DNA of 29,513 nt, taken from positions 1 to 29,513 of the forward strand of contig JABJKO010000349.1 of the NCBI GenBank assembly GCA_018660305.1, in the 5' to 3' direction. Under the pieces are notes generated by a model. The model had not been told where the DNA came from. It was given only the letters and a program-made list of their open reading frames with translations, and did not search any database. The translations under genes were made by a program, and so were the position numbers. Shown piece after piece: positions 1-7,695 of this stretch. How positions within the stretch are numbered: the first letter of the stretch is position 1; every line of letters begins with the position of its first letter. Source of the DNA: Rhodospirillaceae bacterium (GTDB lineage Bacteria; Pseudomonadota; Alphaproteobacteria; MPNO01; UBA2964).

Positions 1-315
1 CCCGGCGCTTGCAATACCGCAAACACGCCGCTTAATATCTTGAACCAGATGAGCCAGACCCTCCTTTAGATCAGGCCCTTGAGTGTTCCAATTTATATGA
101 CGACGGACAGCAACGGTGATCCCGACAAGCACAATGGATTGCACAAAAGTCTTGGAGTAGGAGTAGCCCGCATGGGTATGGATATAGGCCTTGGCGATCG
201 CGAATGTCAGCGCGGTGCTCAGCACCAAGGCAATCGCCACGTCGAGAATTGCCAACTGCGAAACGGTTGAGGTTTCGCTTAATCCTTGAAGTAAATCATT
301 CGCGAGCGGGTCCAT
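1..315 (-). CDS. Membrane protein fragment, DUF4956-like (cut by left edge)
   Basis: An open frame reads from ATG at 315 to the left edge (105 residues, no stop in the window). A GGAT stretch about 10 bases upstream could be its ribosome site. Residues 21-42 form a hydrophobic helix. The following segment around residues 48-65, with YSYSKTFVQSIVLVGIT, resembles the loop and second helix of DUF4956 membrane proteins, whose function is unknown. After about residue 69 the sequence turns hydrophilic, which is unexpected for that family. The alternative frame is hydrophobic for a few residues but carries stops, so a frameshift can be neither shown nor excluded. The family call rests on a short motif only. 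Confidence 0.5.
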   Translation of the reverse strand, partial: MDPLANDLLQGLSETSTVSQLAILDVAIALVLSTALTFAIAKAYIHTHAGYSYSKTFVQSIVLVGITVAVRRHINWNTQGPDLKEGLAHLVQDIKRRVCGIASAG

Positions 316-683
316 GTCTAATCATCCAAATTCATAAAAAGAGCCTATGTCCCCAACTAAAGGGACACCTACCTACCCAACCCAATATGTGCCGAATGCC
401 GTTTAACGCGGGGCGGTTTTAATTTTTGTTTTTCTTTCTTATGGACTTAAACAGATTAATTCAACCGGTTTGTTTATTACCATTTCACACCGAAGCCGGC
501 ATTCGGGGTGAGCCAGCAACTATCTGAATACCGCTCCGGCCTTTAGCTGGAAAAATTTCTCAGGCGCGGGAAAAAGGAAAAACTGGCTCTCCCCAAAGTA
601 TTAGGGGTATTCCCTCATTCGCATTCGCTTAACAATTCCGGATCACACTCTGACCAAGGAAACAGCCGTATCACCCTATCCCG
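316..683. other. Intergenic region between divergent genes
   Basis: This AT-richer stretch of 368 bases separates the left-edge gene (minus) from the PhyH gene (plus). No open frame in it looks coding. A 6-bp inverted repeat (TGTCCC at 348-353 and GGGACA at 362-367) lies in the leader of the left-edge gene. A second small hairpin, CCGAA/TTCGG, occurs near 490-510. A T-rich run follows position 418. No convincing sigma-70 promoter could be picked by eye, although promoters for both genes must lie here or further out. Confidence 0.4.
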
Positions 684-1538
684 ATGGCGCAGGACCATAT
701 CCAACAATACCAAAAGAACGGCTATGCCGTTGTAAAGGGCCTGTTCGATCCGGACGAGGTCGCCGCCATGGCGCTCGCCTTCGACCGGGTTTATGCCGAG
801 GGCATGGCCCACGGGCGCAGCTTCCGTCTCCAGAACGTCTTCTTCAACATTGCCCATGATGACGCGCTGGGCCCCATCGTCCGCATGGTCCAATGGCCAA
901 GCTACTTTAACAAGGAACTGGAGCAGATCCGCCGGGATCCCCGCATTCTCCGGATCATCGAACCGCTGCTTGGTCCGAATCTCAAACAAATCATCAACCA
1001 GATGCACTGGAAGCCGCCCGGCGCCGCCATGGCGGAATTCGGATTCCATCAGGATGCCCGGTCCCGGCGGCCGCGGGAGGCCTACCGCGATCTGGCCAAT
1101 TCCTACATTCAGACAGCCATCGCTATCGATCCGCACCGCACCGAGAACGGCGCCATGATGGTGTGTCCGGGGAGCCACCTTCTCGGCGATCTGCCCTTCG
1201 ATCCCACCCGGCCGACCATGCATGTATCGATGGATGCCGGCGATCTGGTCGATCTGGGTGTCGATCCCGACTCGGTTGTCCCGTTGGAACTCGACCCCGG
1301 TGACCTGGCCTTCTGGTCGGTCCATACGCTGCACGGCTCAGGCCCCAACAATGCCGCCATCGACCGGCGTCTCTACATCAATGGCTATGTCACCGCCGAG
1401 AATTGCGACCGCGGCGAATGGGCCTTCCGCAACAGCGCGCCCTGCCCCATATCGGGTGAGCCGGCGCTGGTCCATTACGAGGATCTGCACAAACGCCCAG
1501 AACCGCATTACGTGGAGAAAAGCCCAACGTCACCGTGA
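684..1538 (+). CDS. Phytanoyl-CoA dioxygenase (PhyH) family oxygenase
   Basis: A 284-residue cytoplasmic protein of the Fe(II)/2-oxoglutarate-dependent PhyH family, which hydroxylates diverse small molecules with O2 and 2-oxoglutarate and releases CO2 and succinate. The metal triad is visible: His122 and Asp124 in GFHQDA, and His217 in HTLHGSGPN. Arg228 or Arg229 is placed to bind 2-oxoglutarate. GAMMVCPGSH (about residues 156-165) is the typical strand before the distal histidine. Length is normal for the family. The start at 684 has no strong ribosome site; AAGGAA lies too far upstream. It is the first gene of a plus-strand run with a secreted protein, a flavin reductase-like protein and an amidase. 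Family call is firm; substrate unknown. Confidence 0.92.
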   Translation: MAQDHIQQYQKNGYAVVKGLFDPDEVAAMALAFDRVYAEGMAHGRSFRLQNVFFNIAHDDALGPIVRMVQWPSYFNKELEQIRRDPRILRIIEPLLGPNLKQIINQMHWKPPGAAMAEFGFHQDARSRRPREAYRDLANSYIQTAIAIDPHRTENGAMMVCPGSHLLGDLPFDPTRPTMHVSMDAGDLVDLGVDPDSVVPLELDPGDLAFWSVHTLHGSGPNNAAIDRRLYINGYVTAENCDRGEWAFRNSAPCPISGEPALVHYEDLHKRPEPHYVEKSPTSP

Positions 1539-1579
1539 AGACGCCAGGACCGACCGGGAAGGATGAGTCAGGAACCCCC

Positions 1580-2398
1580 ATGCGCTTCACCGCAATATTG
1601 ACGTTGGCCGGATTATCTCTCGCGGCGAGCGGGGCTCCCGTTACCGCCGATGAGGTGGGATTGAAGGCCACGGGATCGAAAAACGCCTATGCCCTGATCA
1701 ACAGCGTGCTAGCGCCGGACGGCAACGTGGTCGAAACCCCCGATTGCGGACATGACGCCTTCGGGCCCCATATCACACAAATCTTCGACCGGACGCTGAA
1801 CCAGCATGTGTTCCGGTTTCATATCCATCGCGACCATGACGATGATCGGTGCCGAAAGGCCGATCGCCAAAGAACCGAGATTAAGGTGTACAAAAAATCG
1901 CCGGAACCCCTTAAGGCGGTGCAGAACGATGTTCACACCCTGCGCTGGAAATTCAAGCTCGATCGGACGTTTCAGCCATCCAGGCGTTTCACCCATCTTC
2001 ATCAGATCAAGGCCGTCGGTGGATCGGAAGCCGGCATGCCGTTGGTGACCTTGTCGGCTCGAAAAGGCCGCGACGGTAAACCCGACCGGTTCGAGTTACG
2101 CTACGCCGAACATTCGAAGCAGCGCACCCTGCATTGGGTTGATCTGCAACCCTTTCTCGGCCGGTGGCTGGAGGTAACAGAACGCATATCCTTTGGTGAA
2201 AACGGCAAATATTCGGTGCAAGTGACATCCGTCCCAACCGGCGAGACACTGTTTACCTATAGCAACGGCTCCCTGCGCATGTGGAAAAGCGGCGCGGAGT
2301 TTCTTCGGCCCAAATGGGGCATATACCGCAGCCTGAAAGACACCGACAACCTCAAGGACGAGATTGTGGATTTCGCCAATTTTCGAATATCCTTCTAA
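1580..2398 (+). CDS. Secreted polysaccharide-lyase-like (concanavalin-like fold) protein
   Basis: Start chosen at ATG 1580 because it opens a signal peptide: a positively charged MRF, a hydrophobic stretch to about residue 18, then a possible cleavage after VTA before DEVG. GGA lies 7 bases upstream. A GTG at 1535, overlapping the end of the PhyH gene, is in frame but would put 15 polar residues before the signal. The mature part (about 250 residues) has DRQRTEIKVYKK, HTLRWKFKLD, THLHQIKAVGG and RPKWGIYRSLKD. This pattern fits heparin-lyase-I/PL20-like beta-jelly-roll proteins that bind or cleave acidic polysaccharides. His and Gln in LHQIK are probably in the binding cleft. Enzymatic activity is not certain. 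It sits 41 bases after PhyH and is probably co-transcribed, though the functional link is unclear. Confidence 0.75.
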   Translation: MRFTAILTLAGLSLAASGAPVTADEVGLKATGSKNAYALINSVLAPDGNVVETPDCGHDAFGPHITQIFDRTLNQHVFRFHIHRDHDDDRCRKADRQRTEIKVYKKSPEPLKAVQNDVHTLRWKFKLDRTFQPSRRFTHLHQIKAVGGSEAGMPLVTLSARKGRDGKPDRFELRYAEHSKQRTLHWVDLQPFLGRWLEVTERISFGENGKYSVQVTSVPTGETLFTYSNGSLRMWKSGAEFLRPKWGIYRSLKDTDNLKDEIVDFANFRISF

Positions 2399-2513
2399 GA
2401 ACCCTCGCTCCTGCACAAGCGGCAATGGACATTTCAGCGCCATGCGATAGCGTGTGGGATGGCTTATTGCGTAAGCGCCGGGAAACACCGGCCATTAAGG
2501 CAGGGATGAAAAC

Positions 2514-3194
2514 ATGTTCTACGAGACCGAAAAGAACGATCACGGGTTGGAATTCAACCCTTTCAAATCACTGGTTATTCCAAGACCGATCGGCTGGCTG
2601 TCGACGCTGAGCCCGGACGGGGTGGTAAACCTTGCGCCCTACAGCCAGTTCATCATGCTCAATTACGATCCGCCCTGCGTGATGATCTCGGCCGGCGCCC
2701 ATCCCGACAATAACCGGCTCAAGGACACGGTACGCAATATCGAACAGACCGGCGAGTTCGTGTTCAATATGGCGACCTACGATCTGCGAGACGCGGTCAA
2801 TAAATCCTCGACCTTCGTCGGCCCGGAAGTGGACGAGATGGAAATGGCCGGGCTGACACCGGCGCCGTCGCGCCTGGTCAAGCCGCCACGCGTCGCGGAA
2901 TCGCCGGTGCATTTCGAATGCCGCTGGTTCAACACCACCACCCTGCCGGGCTACAAACCACGCAACAACGCCAGCCTGGTGATGGGGCAGGTCATCGCCA
3001 TCCATATCGATGACGACTATCTCACACCCGAAGGAAGGGTCGATGTGCTCAAGATCCGGCCGTTGGCACGGCTCGGCTATTACGATTACACGTCGGTGGA
3101 ATCGGTGTTCGAGCTGACACCCCTCGATGAGGGAGAGATGGCGAAACAACGGCGCAAGGGCCTGGTGGGCGAAGCGGCCGGCAAGAACGGATGA
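2514..3194 (+). CDS. Flavin reductase-like (DIM6/NTAB) FMN-binding protein
   Basis: A 226-residue protein of the flavin_reduct family, with a split-barrel FMN-binding fold. The N-terminal block VIPRPIGWLSTL, followed by NLAPYSQF and then PPCVMISAG, is the family signature for flavin contact; NIEQTGEFVFNMA (about residues 75-87) is the next conserved block. Members are flavoredoxins or NAD(P)H:flavin reductases that feed reduced flavin or electrons to partner oxygenases. AGGGA about 9 bases before ATG 2514 supports the start. The last base of its stop lies in an ATGA overlap with a possible start of the next frame. In this window it could supply reduced flavin to the luciferase-like monooxygenase at 13238-14293, but that is only a guess. 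Confidence 0.9.
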   Translation: MFYETEKNDHGLEFNPFKSLVIPRPIGWLSTLSPDGVVNLAPYSQFIMLNYDPPCVMISAGAHPDNNRLKDTVRNIEQTGEFVFNMATYDLRDAVNKSSTFVGPEVDEMEMAGLTPAPSRLVKPPRVAESPVHFECRWFNTTTLPGYKPRNNASLVMGQVIAIHIDDDYLTPEGRVDVLKIRPLARLGYYDYTSVESVFELTPLDEGEMAKQRRKGLVGEAAGKNG

Positions 3195-3211
3195 GAGGCC
3201 AAAGGCAAACC

Positions 3212-3424
3212 ATGAATGATAGTCCAGCGAATAACGATACCCTTTTCGAGGGGCTGGTCGCCGCCTCTCGCGTGCCCCTGTCGGCCGAGGAAAAAAAGAA
3301 TTTGCGGGCCGCCTTTTCGTCCCTGATGGATCTGGCGGCGCAGACCCGCAAGCCCGGCCGCCCATGGGAGACCCGGCCCCTGCCGTACTACACGCCAGCA
3401 CCGCCAAAGGGCGATGACACATGA
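3212..3424 (+). CDS. Small GatC/AtzG-like amidase partner subunit
   Basis: A 70-residue protein starting at ATG 3212, with AAAGG 6 bases upstream. An in-frame ATG at 3191 overlaps the preceding stop as ATGA and would add seven residues, so either start is possible. The middle, LSAEEKKNLRAAFSSLMDLA, predicts one or two amphipathic helices. The tail is proline-rich (PLPYYTPAPP). Size, helix pattern and position immediately before an amidase match GatC-like accessory subunits such as AtzG, which pair with amidase-signature hydrolases. The stop overlaps the amidase start (ATGA at 3421-3424), so the two are translationally coupled and probably made in equal amounts. Sequence similarity is too short for a firm family call. 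Confidence 0.75.
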   Translation: MNDSPANNDTLFEGLVAASRVPLSAEEKKNLRAAFSSLMDLAAQTRKPGRPWETRPLPYYTPAPPKGDDT

Positions 3425-4821
3425 GCGCTGCGCCGGAGCTTCCCACCCTGGCCGACGCCGCCCGCCGGATTAAGACAGGTGATTTGTCGCCGGTGACACT
3501 AACCGAGACCTGTCTCGCGCGCATCGAAAAATACGACGGGCGCATCAACGCCTTTCACAATGTGATGGAAGCCGAGGCCCGCGCCGCCGCCGCCCAGGCC
3601 GAGACGGAAATCAGCGCCGGCAATTATCGCGGGCCGCTGCATGGCATCCCCATCGGCGTCAAAGACGTCTTCTATATGAAGGGCTACAAAACCACCGCCA
3701 ACTCGCGCATCCTGCAGGATTTCGAGGCCGACGAAGATGCCACGGTGATCACCCGCCTGAAGGAAGCCGGCGCGGTAATCATCGGCCAGCTCAACACCTA
3801 CGAATTCACCTTTGGTGGACGACCCACCTTCGAGGCGCTCTATCCGCCGGCGCGCAACCCGTGGGATGTCTCAAAAAGTACCGGCGGTTCCAGCAGCGGC
3901 TCCGGCGCCGCGGTGGCCGCCGGCTTCTGTCTCGGCGCGCTGGGTTCCGACGCCGGCGGGTCGATCCGCACGCCGGCGGCGCTCAACGGCATCGCCGGCA
4001 TGAAGGCCACCTACGGGCGGGTCAGCGCCCATGGCGATATCCCCCTGTCGTTTTCCTTCGATTGCGTCGGGCCCATGGCATGGAATAGCGAGGATTGCGC
4101 CCTCATGCTGCAGGCCCTGGCCGGCCACGATCCAAAGGATTCCACCTCCGTGGACACGCCGGTGCCCGATTACGGGACGGGTTTGAACGACGATCTGACG
4201 GGGCTTCGCATCGGCATGATCCGGCACTTTTATACCGATGACTACGACGCCCCGGCGGAGATTGTCGGGGCCATCGACGGTGTCGGCGAGACCCTGGCCG
4301 GGCTCGGCGCGACGGTCGGAAATGTCACCCTGTCGCCGCTGGGCGACTGGCACGCGGTGGGCCGCGTCATTCTGCCCGCCGAGGCCTATGCCATCCACGA
4401 AGAGACACTTCAAAAAAGATGGAACGAGTTCGGCCCGCTGGCCCGTAACCGCATGATGCTGGGCAGTCTGGTGCGCGCCGCCGATTACATCCAGGCCCAG
4501 CGCCGCCGCACCGAATTCCTGGCGGAGATGGACGAAGCCTTCGAGCAGTTCGATATCCTCGTCACCGCCGCCATGCTCATCCCGCAGGCCCCCATGGACG
4601 ACACGGCGCCGTTCCCGTTTTTAGACGCGCCGATGATCGTAGTGCCGTTCAATCTGACGCTTCACCCGTGCCACGCCCTCCGCGCCGGGTTCTTCGCCGA
4701 CGGCATGCCCATCGGCGCCCAGATCGTGGGACGCCATTGGGACGAGGCCACGGTGCTGCGCGTCAGCCACGCGTTCGAGAAAGCGGCGGGGCTGATGGAT
4801 AGGCGGCCAATGTTGGACTGA
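3421..4821 (+). CDS. Amidase-signature family amidohydrolase
   Basis: A 466-residue cytoplasmic hydrolase of the amidase-signature family (GatA, AtzE, AtzF and FAAH relatives), cleaving a C-N amide bond. The Ser-cisSer-Lys triad is intact: Lys81 in GIPIGVKD, cis-Ser157 in STGGSSSGSG and nucleophile Ser181 in GSDAGGSIRTPA. The spacing of 24 residues between the two serines equals that in FAAH. Length suits a stand-alone amidase and is slightly short for GatA. It overlaps the small subunit gene by 4 bases, as in AtzG-AtzE type pairs. A role in tRNA amidation is unlikely because no gatB is adjacent. The substrate is probably a small amide, carbamate or biuret-like compound from the catabolic cluster. 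Confidence 0.93.
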   Translation: MSAAPELPTLADAARRIKTGDLSPVTLTETCLARIEKYDGRINAFHNVMEAEARAAAAQAETEISAGNYRGPLHGIPIGVKDVFYMKGYKTTANSRILQDFEADEDATVITRLKEAGAVIIGQLNTYEFTFGGRPTFEALYPPARNPWDVSKSTGGSSSGSGAAVAAGFCLGALGSDAGGSIRTPAALNGIAGMKATYGRVSAHGDIPLSFSFDCVGPMAWNSEDCALMLQALAGHDPKDSTSVDTPVPDYGTGLNDDLTGLRIGMIRHFYTDDYDAPAEIVGAIDGVGETLAGLGATVGNVTLSPLGDWHAVGRVILPAEAYAIHEETLQKRWNEFGPLARNRMMLGSLVRAADYIQAQRRRTEFLAEMDEAFEQFDILVTAAMLIPQAPMDDTAPFPFLDAPMIVVPFNLTLHPCHALRAGFFADGMPIGAQIVGRHWDEATVLRVSHAFEKAAGLMDRRPMLD

Positions 4822-4878
4822 CGTTGACGAGCACCGGGACAGTATCCAGCTAAAGTGGAGCTCCGGACGGCGCCCGCC

Positions 4879-5655
4879 TTACATGGCTGACTTGCCGCCA
4901 TCCACCATCAGGATGGCGCCGGTGACAAAGGACGCCTCGTCGGAGGCGAGCCACAGGATCGGGTAGGCGATTTCCTCCACCCGGGCCCAGCGTCTCATGA
5001 GGGTCACATCCGCCTGAAGCGCGTTGATGGCCGCCTGGTCCTTTCCGTCCGCCGCGAAGCGGGCCTCATGAAACGGCGTCAGCGTGCCACCGGGACAGAC
5101 GGAATTGACCCGGACGCCGTGCTCGGCTTCCTCATGAGCGAGAGTACGGGTCATGGAATTGATGGCCGCCTTGGTGGCGTCATATTGCCCCAGATTCTTG
5201 CGGCCGATCTCGCCATAGACCGACGAGATATTGACCACGGCGCCGGTCGCCGAGGCGCGCAGATACGGCATGGCGGCCTTGGCGCAGTTGGCCGTGCCCA
5301 GCAGATTCACCGAGATTATGTCCCGCCAGGAATCCGGTGTGGCCTCGGTCAGATGGCTGTATTTGCGTATCCCGGCATTGTTGACCAGAACATCCATACC
5401 CCCCAGGCGATCGGCCGCCTCCGCCATGGCCCGGGCCGCATCCTCTTCCTCGGCGATGTTGACGGCGATGGTGGTGACATCCGCGTCCGGGACGCTGGCG
5501 GTAATGTCAGCGGCGGCTTTGGTCAGCGCCTCGCCCTCCAGATCCATCAGAACAACCGCTGCGCCTTCCTCACAAAACAGCCGTCCCGTGCCGCTGCCGA
5601 TGCCGCCGGCGCCACCGGTGATGACCGTCTTTTTTCCCGCAAGTCTGCCTGTCAT
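4879..5655 (-). CDS. Short-chain dehydrogenase/reductase (SDR)
   Basis: A 258-residue classical SDR, NAD(P)-dependent, interconverting an alcohol and a ketone. The cofactor motif is TGGAGGIG (residues 13-20). Asp38 at the end of the second strand (VVLMDLEG) suggests preference for NAD. NNAG is at 92-95 and the catalytic set is Ser145, Tyr158, Lys162. The C-terminal FVTGAILMVDGG is typical. The ATG at 5655 is preferred: AAGGA lies 8 bases upstream. An ATG at 5664 would sit directly against that site. The gene is convergent with the amidase (57 bases between stops) and downstream of a TauE-like exporter on the same strand. A 13-bp tandem repeat lies 68 bases upstream. Substrate unknown. Confidence 0.93.
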   Translation of the reverse strand: MTGRLAGKKTVITGGAGGIGSGTGRLFCEEGAAVVLMDLEGEALTKAAADITASVPDADVTTIAVNIAEEEDAARAMAEAADRLGGMDVLVNNAGIRKYSHLTEATPDSWRDIISVNLLGTANCAKAAMPYLRASATGAVVNISSVYGEIGRKNLGQYDATKAAINSMTRTLAHEEAEHGVRVNSVCPGGTLTPFHEARFAADGKDQAAINALQADVTLMRRWARVEEIAYPILWLASDEASFVTGAILMVDGGKSAM

Positions 5656-5722
5656 TGCCCTCATCCTTGTTGTTGGCGCAATTTTACGGGGCGGCTGGCG
5701 GGTTGTCTAATTCGGGCGTCTA

Positions 5723-5748
5723 TCTTGATACGCATTCTTGATACCCAT
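5723..5748. repeat. Tandem 13-bp direct repeat upstream of the SDR gene
   Basis: Two adjacent 13-base units, TCTTGATACGCAT (5723-5735) and TCTTGATACCCAT (5736-5748), match at 12 of 13 positions. They lie in the 114-base gap between the TauE-like gene and the SDR gene, where a promoter or regulator site for the SDR would be expected. Direct repeats 13 bases apart are not a standard operator geometry, so function is uncertain. Confidence 0.45.
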
Positions 5749-5769
5749 TACACCAGATCGGGCAGCCCC

Positions 5770-6525
5770 TCAGGTAAGTAACAAAATGAGGGCGGTACAA
5801 ATCAGGACCGCGTAGGTGACTTTCCGGAACCAGTCAGCCGGTGCAACCCGGAACAGATACTGCCCCACATAAATCCCCGAGGTGAAGATTGGGCAGACGA
5901 GAGCGGCGCGCAATAATATGGCCGCTTCATAGACGCCTTGCAGGGCCAACCCGACTATGGAGACAGTCAGGGTGCTGCAGAGGGCCGCCAGGACATTCGC
6001 TCTTATGATGTCAGGGGCGGATTCAGAATTGTGAAAATAGGTAACCGAGAGAGGAAACGCCGGGACGCCAAAGGAACCGGTAATGCCGCCTGCCACGGAG
6101 CCGGTCGCCACGCCCACCAAAATCCGTCTCTTACCGGCATATTTGTAGCCGAACATCATAAAGACCGTGATGAGTAGGATGAACACGCCCATACCACGCC
6201 GGATAAAGGACGGGTCCGCGGACACCAGAAACAGGATACCGAGCGACATGGTGACGACGCTGGGACCGGCAACGGGGGCGACTTCTTTCCAGTCGGCTTT
6301 CCTCACTGCCTTGGAAAAAATCTGTAACTGGCCGGTCAGCATAAGGATGATGACGATGCTGAACGCCGTTACCGGATCAAACAACATGGCAAATAGGGGG
6401 ACCGCAAATAACGCCCCGCCAAAGCCGGCATATCCCTGAATAATACCGCTGGGCAGCGCGATGCAGGCCGCGAGCAAAAGGCTTAAAGTCCAGACATCAT
6501 TGAAATTTTGAAGAAGTGTATCCAT
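5770..6525 (-). CDS. TauE/SafE (TSUP) family membrane anion exporter
   Basis: A 251-residue integral membrane protein with about eight hydrophobic segments. The N-terminal block GYAGFGGALFAVPLF (about residues 30-44) is the hallmark repeat of the TauE/SafE/TSUP family. The second half carries the pseudo-repeat GSVAGGITGSFGVPAFP. Members export sulfite, sulfoacetate or other small organic anions released in catabolism. The ribosome site upstream of ATG 6525 is weak. It lies 92 bases downstream of the WYL regulator on the same strand and 114 bases before the SDR, so the three may share a transcript. A sulfite exporter would fit desulfonation in the pathway, but substrate choice cannot be told from sequence. 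Confidence 0.9.
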   Translation of the reverse strand: MDTLLQNFNDVWTLSLLLAACIALPSGIIQGYAGFGGALFAVPLFAMLFDPVTAFSIVIILMLTGQLQIFSKAVRKADWKEVAPVAGPSVVTMSLGILFLVSADPSFIRRGMGVFILLITVFMMFGYKYAGKRRILVGVATGSVAGGITGSFGVPAFPLSVTYFHNSESAPDIIRANVLAALCSTLTVSIVGLALQGVYEAAILLRAALVCPIFTSGIYVGQYLFRVAPADWFRKVTYAVLICTALILLLT

Positions 6526-6617
6526 CCGGCAAGCATACCCAACAAAACGATGAATCAGTATCTGGTCCTGATATTCTTCGGCCGGAACGGTTCTTACGGG
6601 GTCGTCCTAAACCACAT

Positions 6618-7586
6618 TTAGCCCGTCACGCCGCGTAGCTGTTCCAGATAGTCATTGAATTCGGTGCGCAGGGAGTCGGGGGCCTCAATTCTGACCTGGC
6701 CCAACCAGTCGGGGTGGCACAGCTCATGGATCAGTTCGCGGTGACCCTGACAACGCAGCTGGACAAGTAGCCCGCCCCGTTGGCGGCGCATTGTCTGACT
6801 GGGATGAAATCTGACTTTCTCGGCACGCTTGGCGCCTTCACCGGTAAAGTGCAAACGAATATCCAGGATGTCGTCGCCGTGATAAATGCCAAAGCTCTGG
6901 TCGGCCCAGTCCTTCATGTTCCAGTCCGATCGCGCTTCGAAGATCGTGCCGGTCGGCTGAACATCCTCGATCAGGTCGAGACGGTATGTCGCCGGCATAC
7001 CGTCCCGCGCCGCGACCAGATAACCAAAACGCCCGAACAACAGGCCGAGGGGGTCCACCGTGCGCCAGCTGGCGCGGCGGCGTCCCAGTGCCCGGTATCG
7101 TAGCTCCAGCTTTTCAAATCCCTGGATGGCGCGCTCGAAAATCGCCATCTGGGCCTCGTTGGCCTGGGTGCGCGGCCCGGTGCGGCCGGCATGGGCGGTG
7201 CGGCTGATCAGCTCTTCCTCGTCGATGGCCAGATGGTTGGACAGCGGTGTCTGGTTTGCCAGCAGCTTGGCCAGGGCGCGGGTCGGGGCGCCGTCCGGCA
7301 AGGTCTGAAGATGACGCTCGAGGGCTGCGCGTTCGTTGGTTTGCAGCGACAGGAGGGCGCCGGGCAGGGTAACGCGCAAACGCCAGCGCTTGGTCAGATG
7401 GTGGTCGCTCTCCAGCCGGCTGAGTTCCACTTCCAACCCGATTTCGGCAAGCCCCTGCAGCATGCGCTCCACCGTCTTGCGGCTGCGTCCGGTTCGGGTC
7501 ATGAGCTGATCAATGGTCAGACCGAGCGAGCTGGCTTGCAGTTGGAGGGCCAGGTCCAGCGTGTCGCGCAGCTTGGTATATGCCAT
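6618..7586 (-). CDS. WYL-domain transcriptional regulator (YafY/DeoR-type HTH)
   Basis: A 322-residue DNA-binding regulator. Residues 1-65 form a winged helix with TIDQLMTRTGRSRKTVERML as the recognition region. Residues about 155-240 are the WYL ligand-sensing domain, with FGYLVAARDG in place of the canonical WYL triplet and TYRLDLIEDV following. The C-terminal 80 residues match a WCX extension. WYL proteins sense small ligands, often nucleotides or single-stranded nucleic acid. The start at 7586 is preferred over 7619 because GGAAAGGG lies 8 bases before it. An 11-bp perfect inverted repeat covers this ribosome site and the start codon, suggesting autoregulation. It diverges from the hypothetical gene at 7696. 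Confidence 0.92.
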   Translation of the reverse strand: MAYTKLRDTLDLALQLQASSLGLTIDQLMTRTGRSRKTVERMLQGLAEIGLEVELSRLESDHHLTKRWRLRVTLPGALLSLQTNERAALERHLQTLPDGAPTRALAKLLANQTPLSNHLAIDEEELISRTAHAGRTGPRTQANEAQMAIFERAIQGFEKLELRYRALGRRRASWRTVDPLGLLFGRFGYLVAARDGMPATYRLDLIEDVQPTGTIFEARSDWNMKDWADQSFGIYHGDDILDIRLHFTGEGAKRAEKVRFHPSQTMRRQRGGLLVQLRCQGHRELIHELCHPDWLGQVRIEAPDSLRTEFNDYLEQLRGVTG

Positions 7587-7612
7587 AAGAAAACCCTTTC
7601 CGGTTTTCTTAT
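7585..7612. promoter_or_regulatory. 11-bp perfect inverted repeat over WYL regulator start; operator candidate
   Basis: ATAAGAAAACC (7585-7595) and GGTTTTCTTAT (7602-7612) are exact reverse complements around a 6-base spacer, CTTTCC. Read on the minus strand the repeat begins at TATAAG, a 5/6 match to a -10 box, spans GGAAAGGG (the ribosome site) and ends inside the start codon at 7584-7586. Binding of a dimer here would block transcription or translation of the regulator gene. Autoregulation by the WYL protein is the simplest reading. A messenger hairpin masking the ribosome site is the alternative. Confidence 0.6.
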
Positions 7613-7695
7613 ACCCCAAAATTTGACGAATAATGGAATTATCCTTCCATCATCGAACAAGCGATTGCATTGTCATAACAGTGAGAGAAAAACCC

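Noticed and set aside
2568..3548. 326-codon minus-strand frame over the flavin-reductase and small subunit genes
   Set aside because: It is opposite recognisable genes and reads as low-information Arg/His/Gly sequence without motifs.
3421..4821. Amidase as GatA of the tRNA amidotransferase
   Set aside because: No gatB is adjacent, the protein is short for GatA, and the neighbours are catabolic genes.
4822..4878. Terminator between the convergent amidase and SDR genes
   Set aside because: Only an 8-base palindrome, GGAGCTCC, is present, without a U-tract on either strand.
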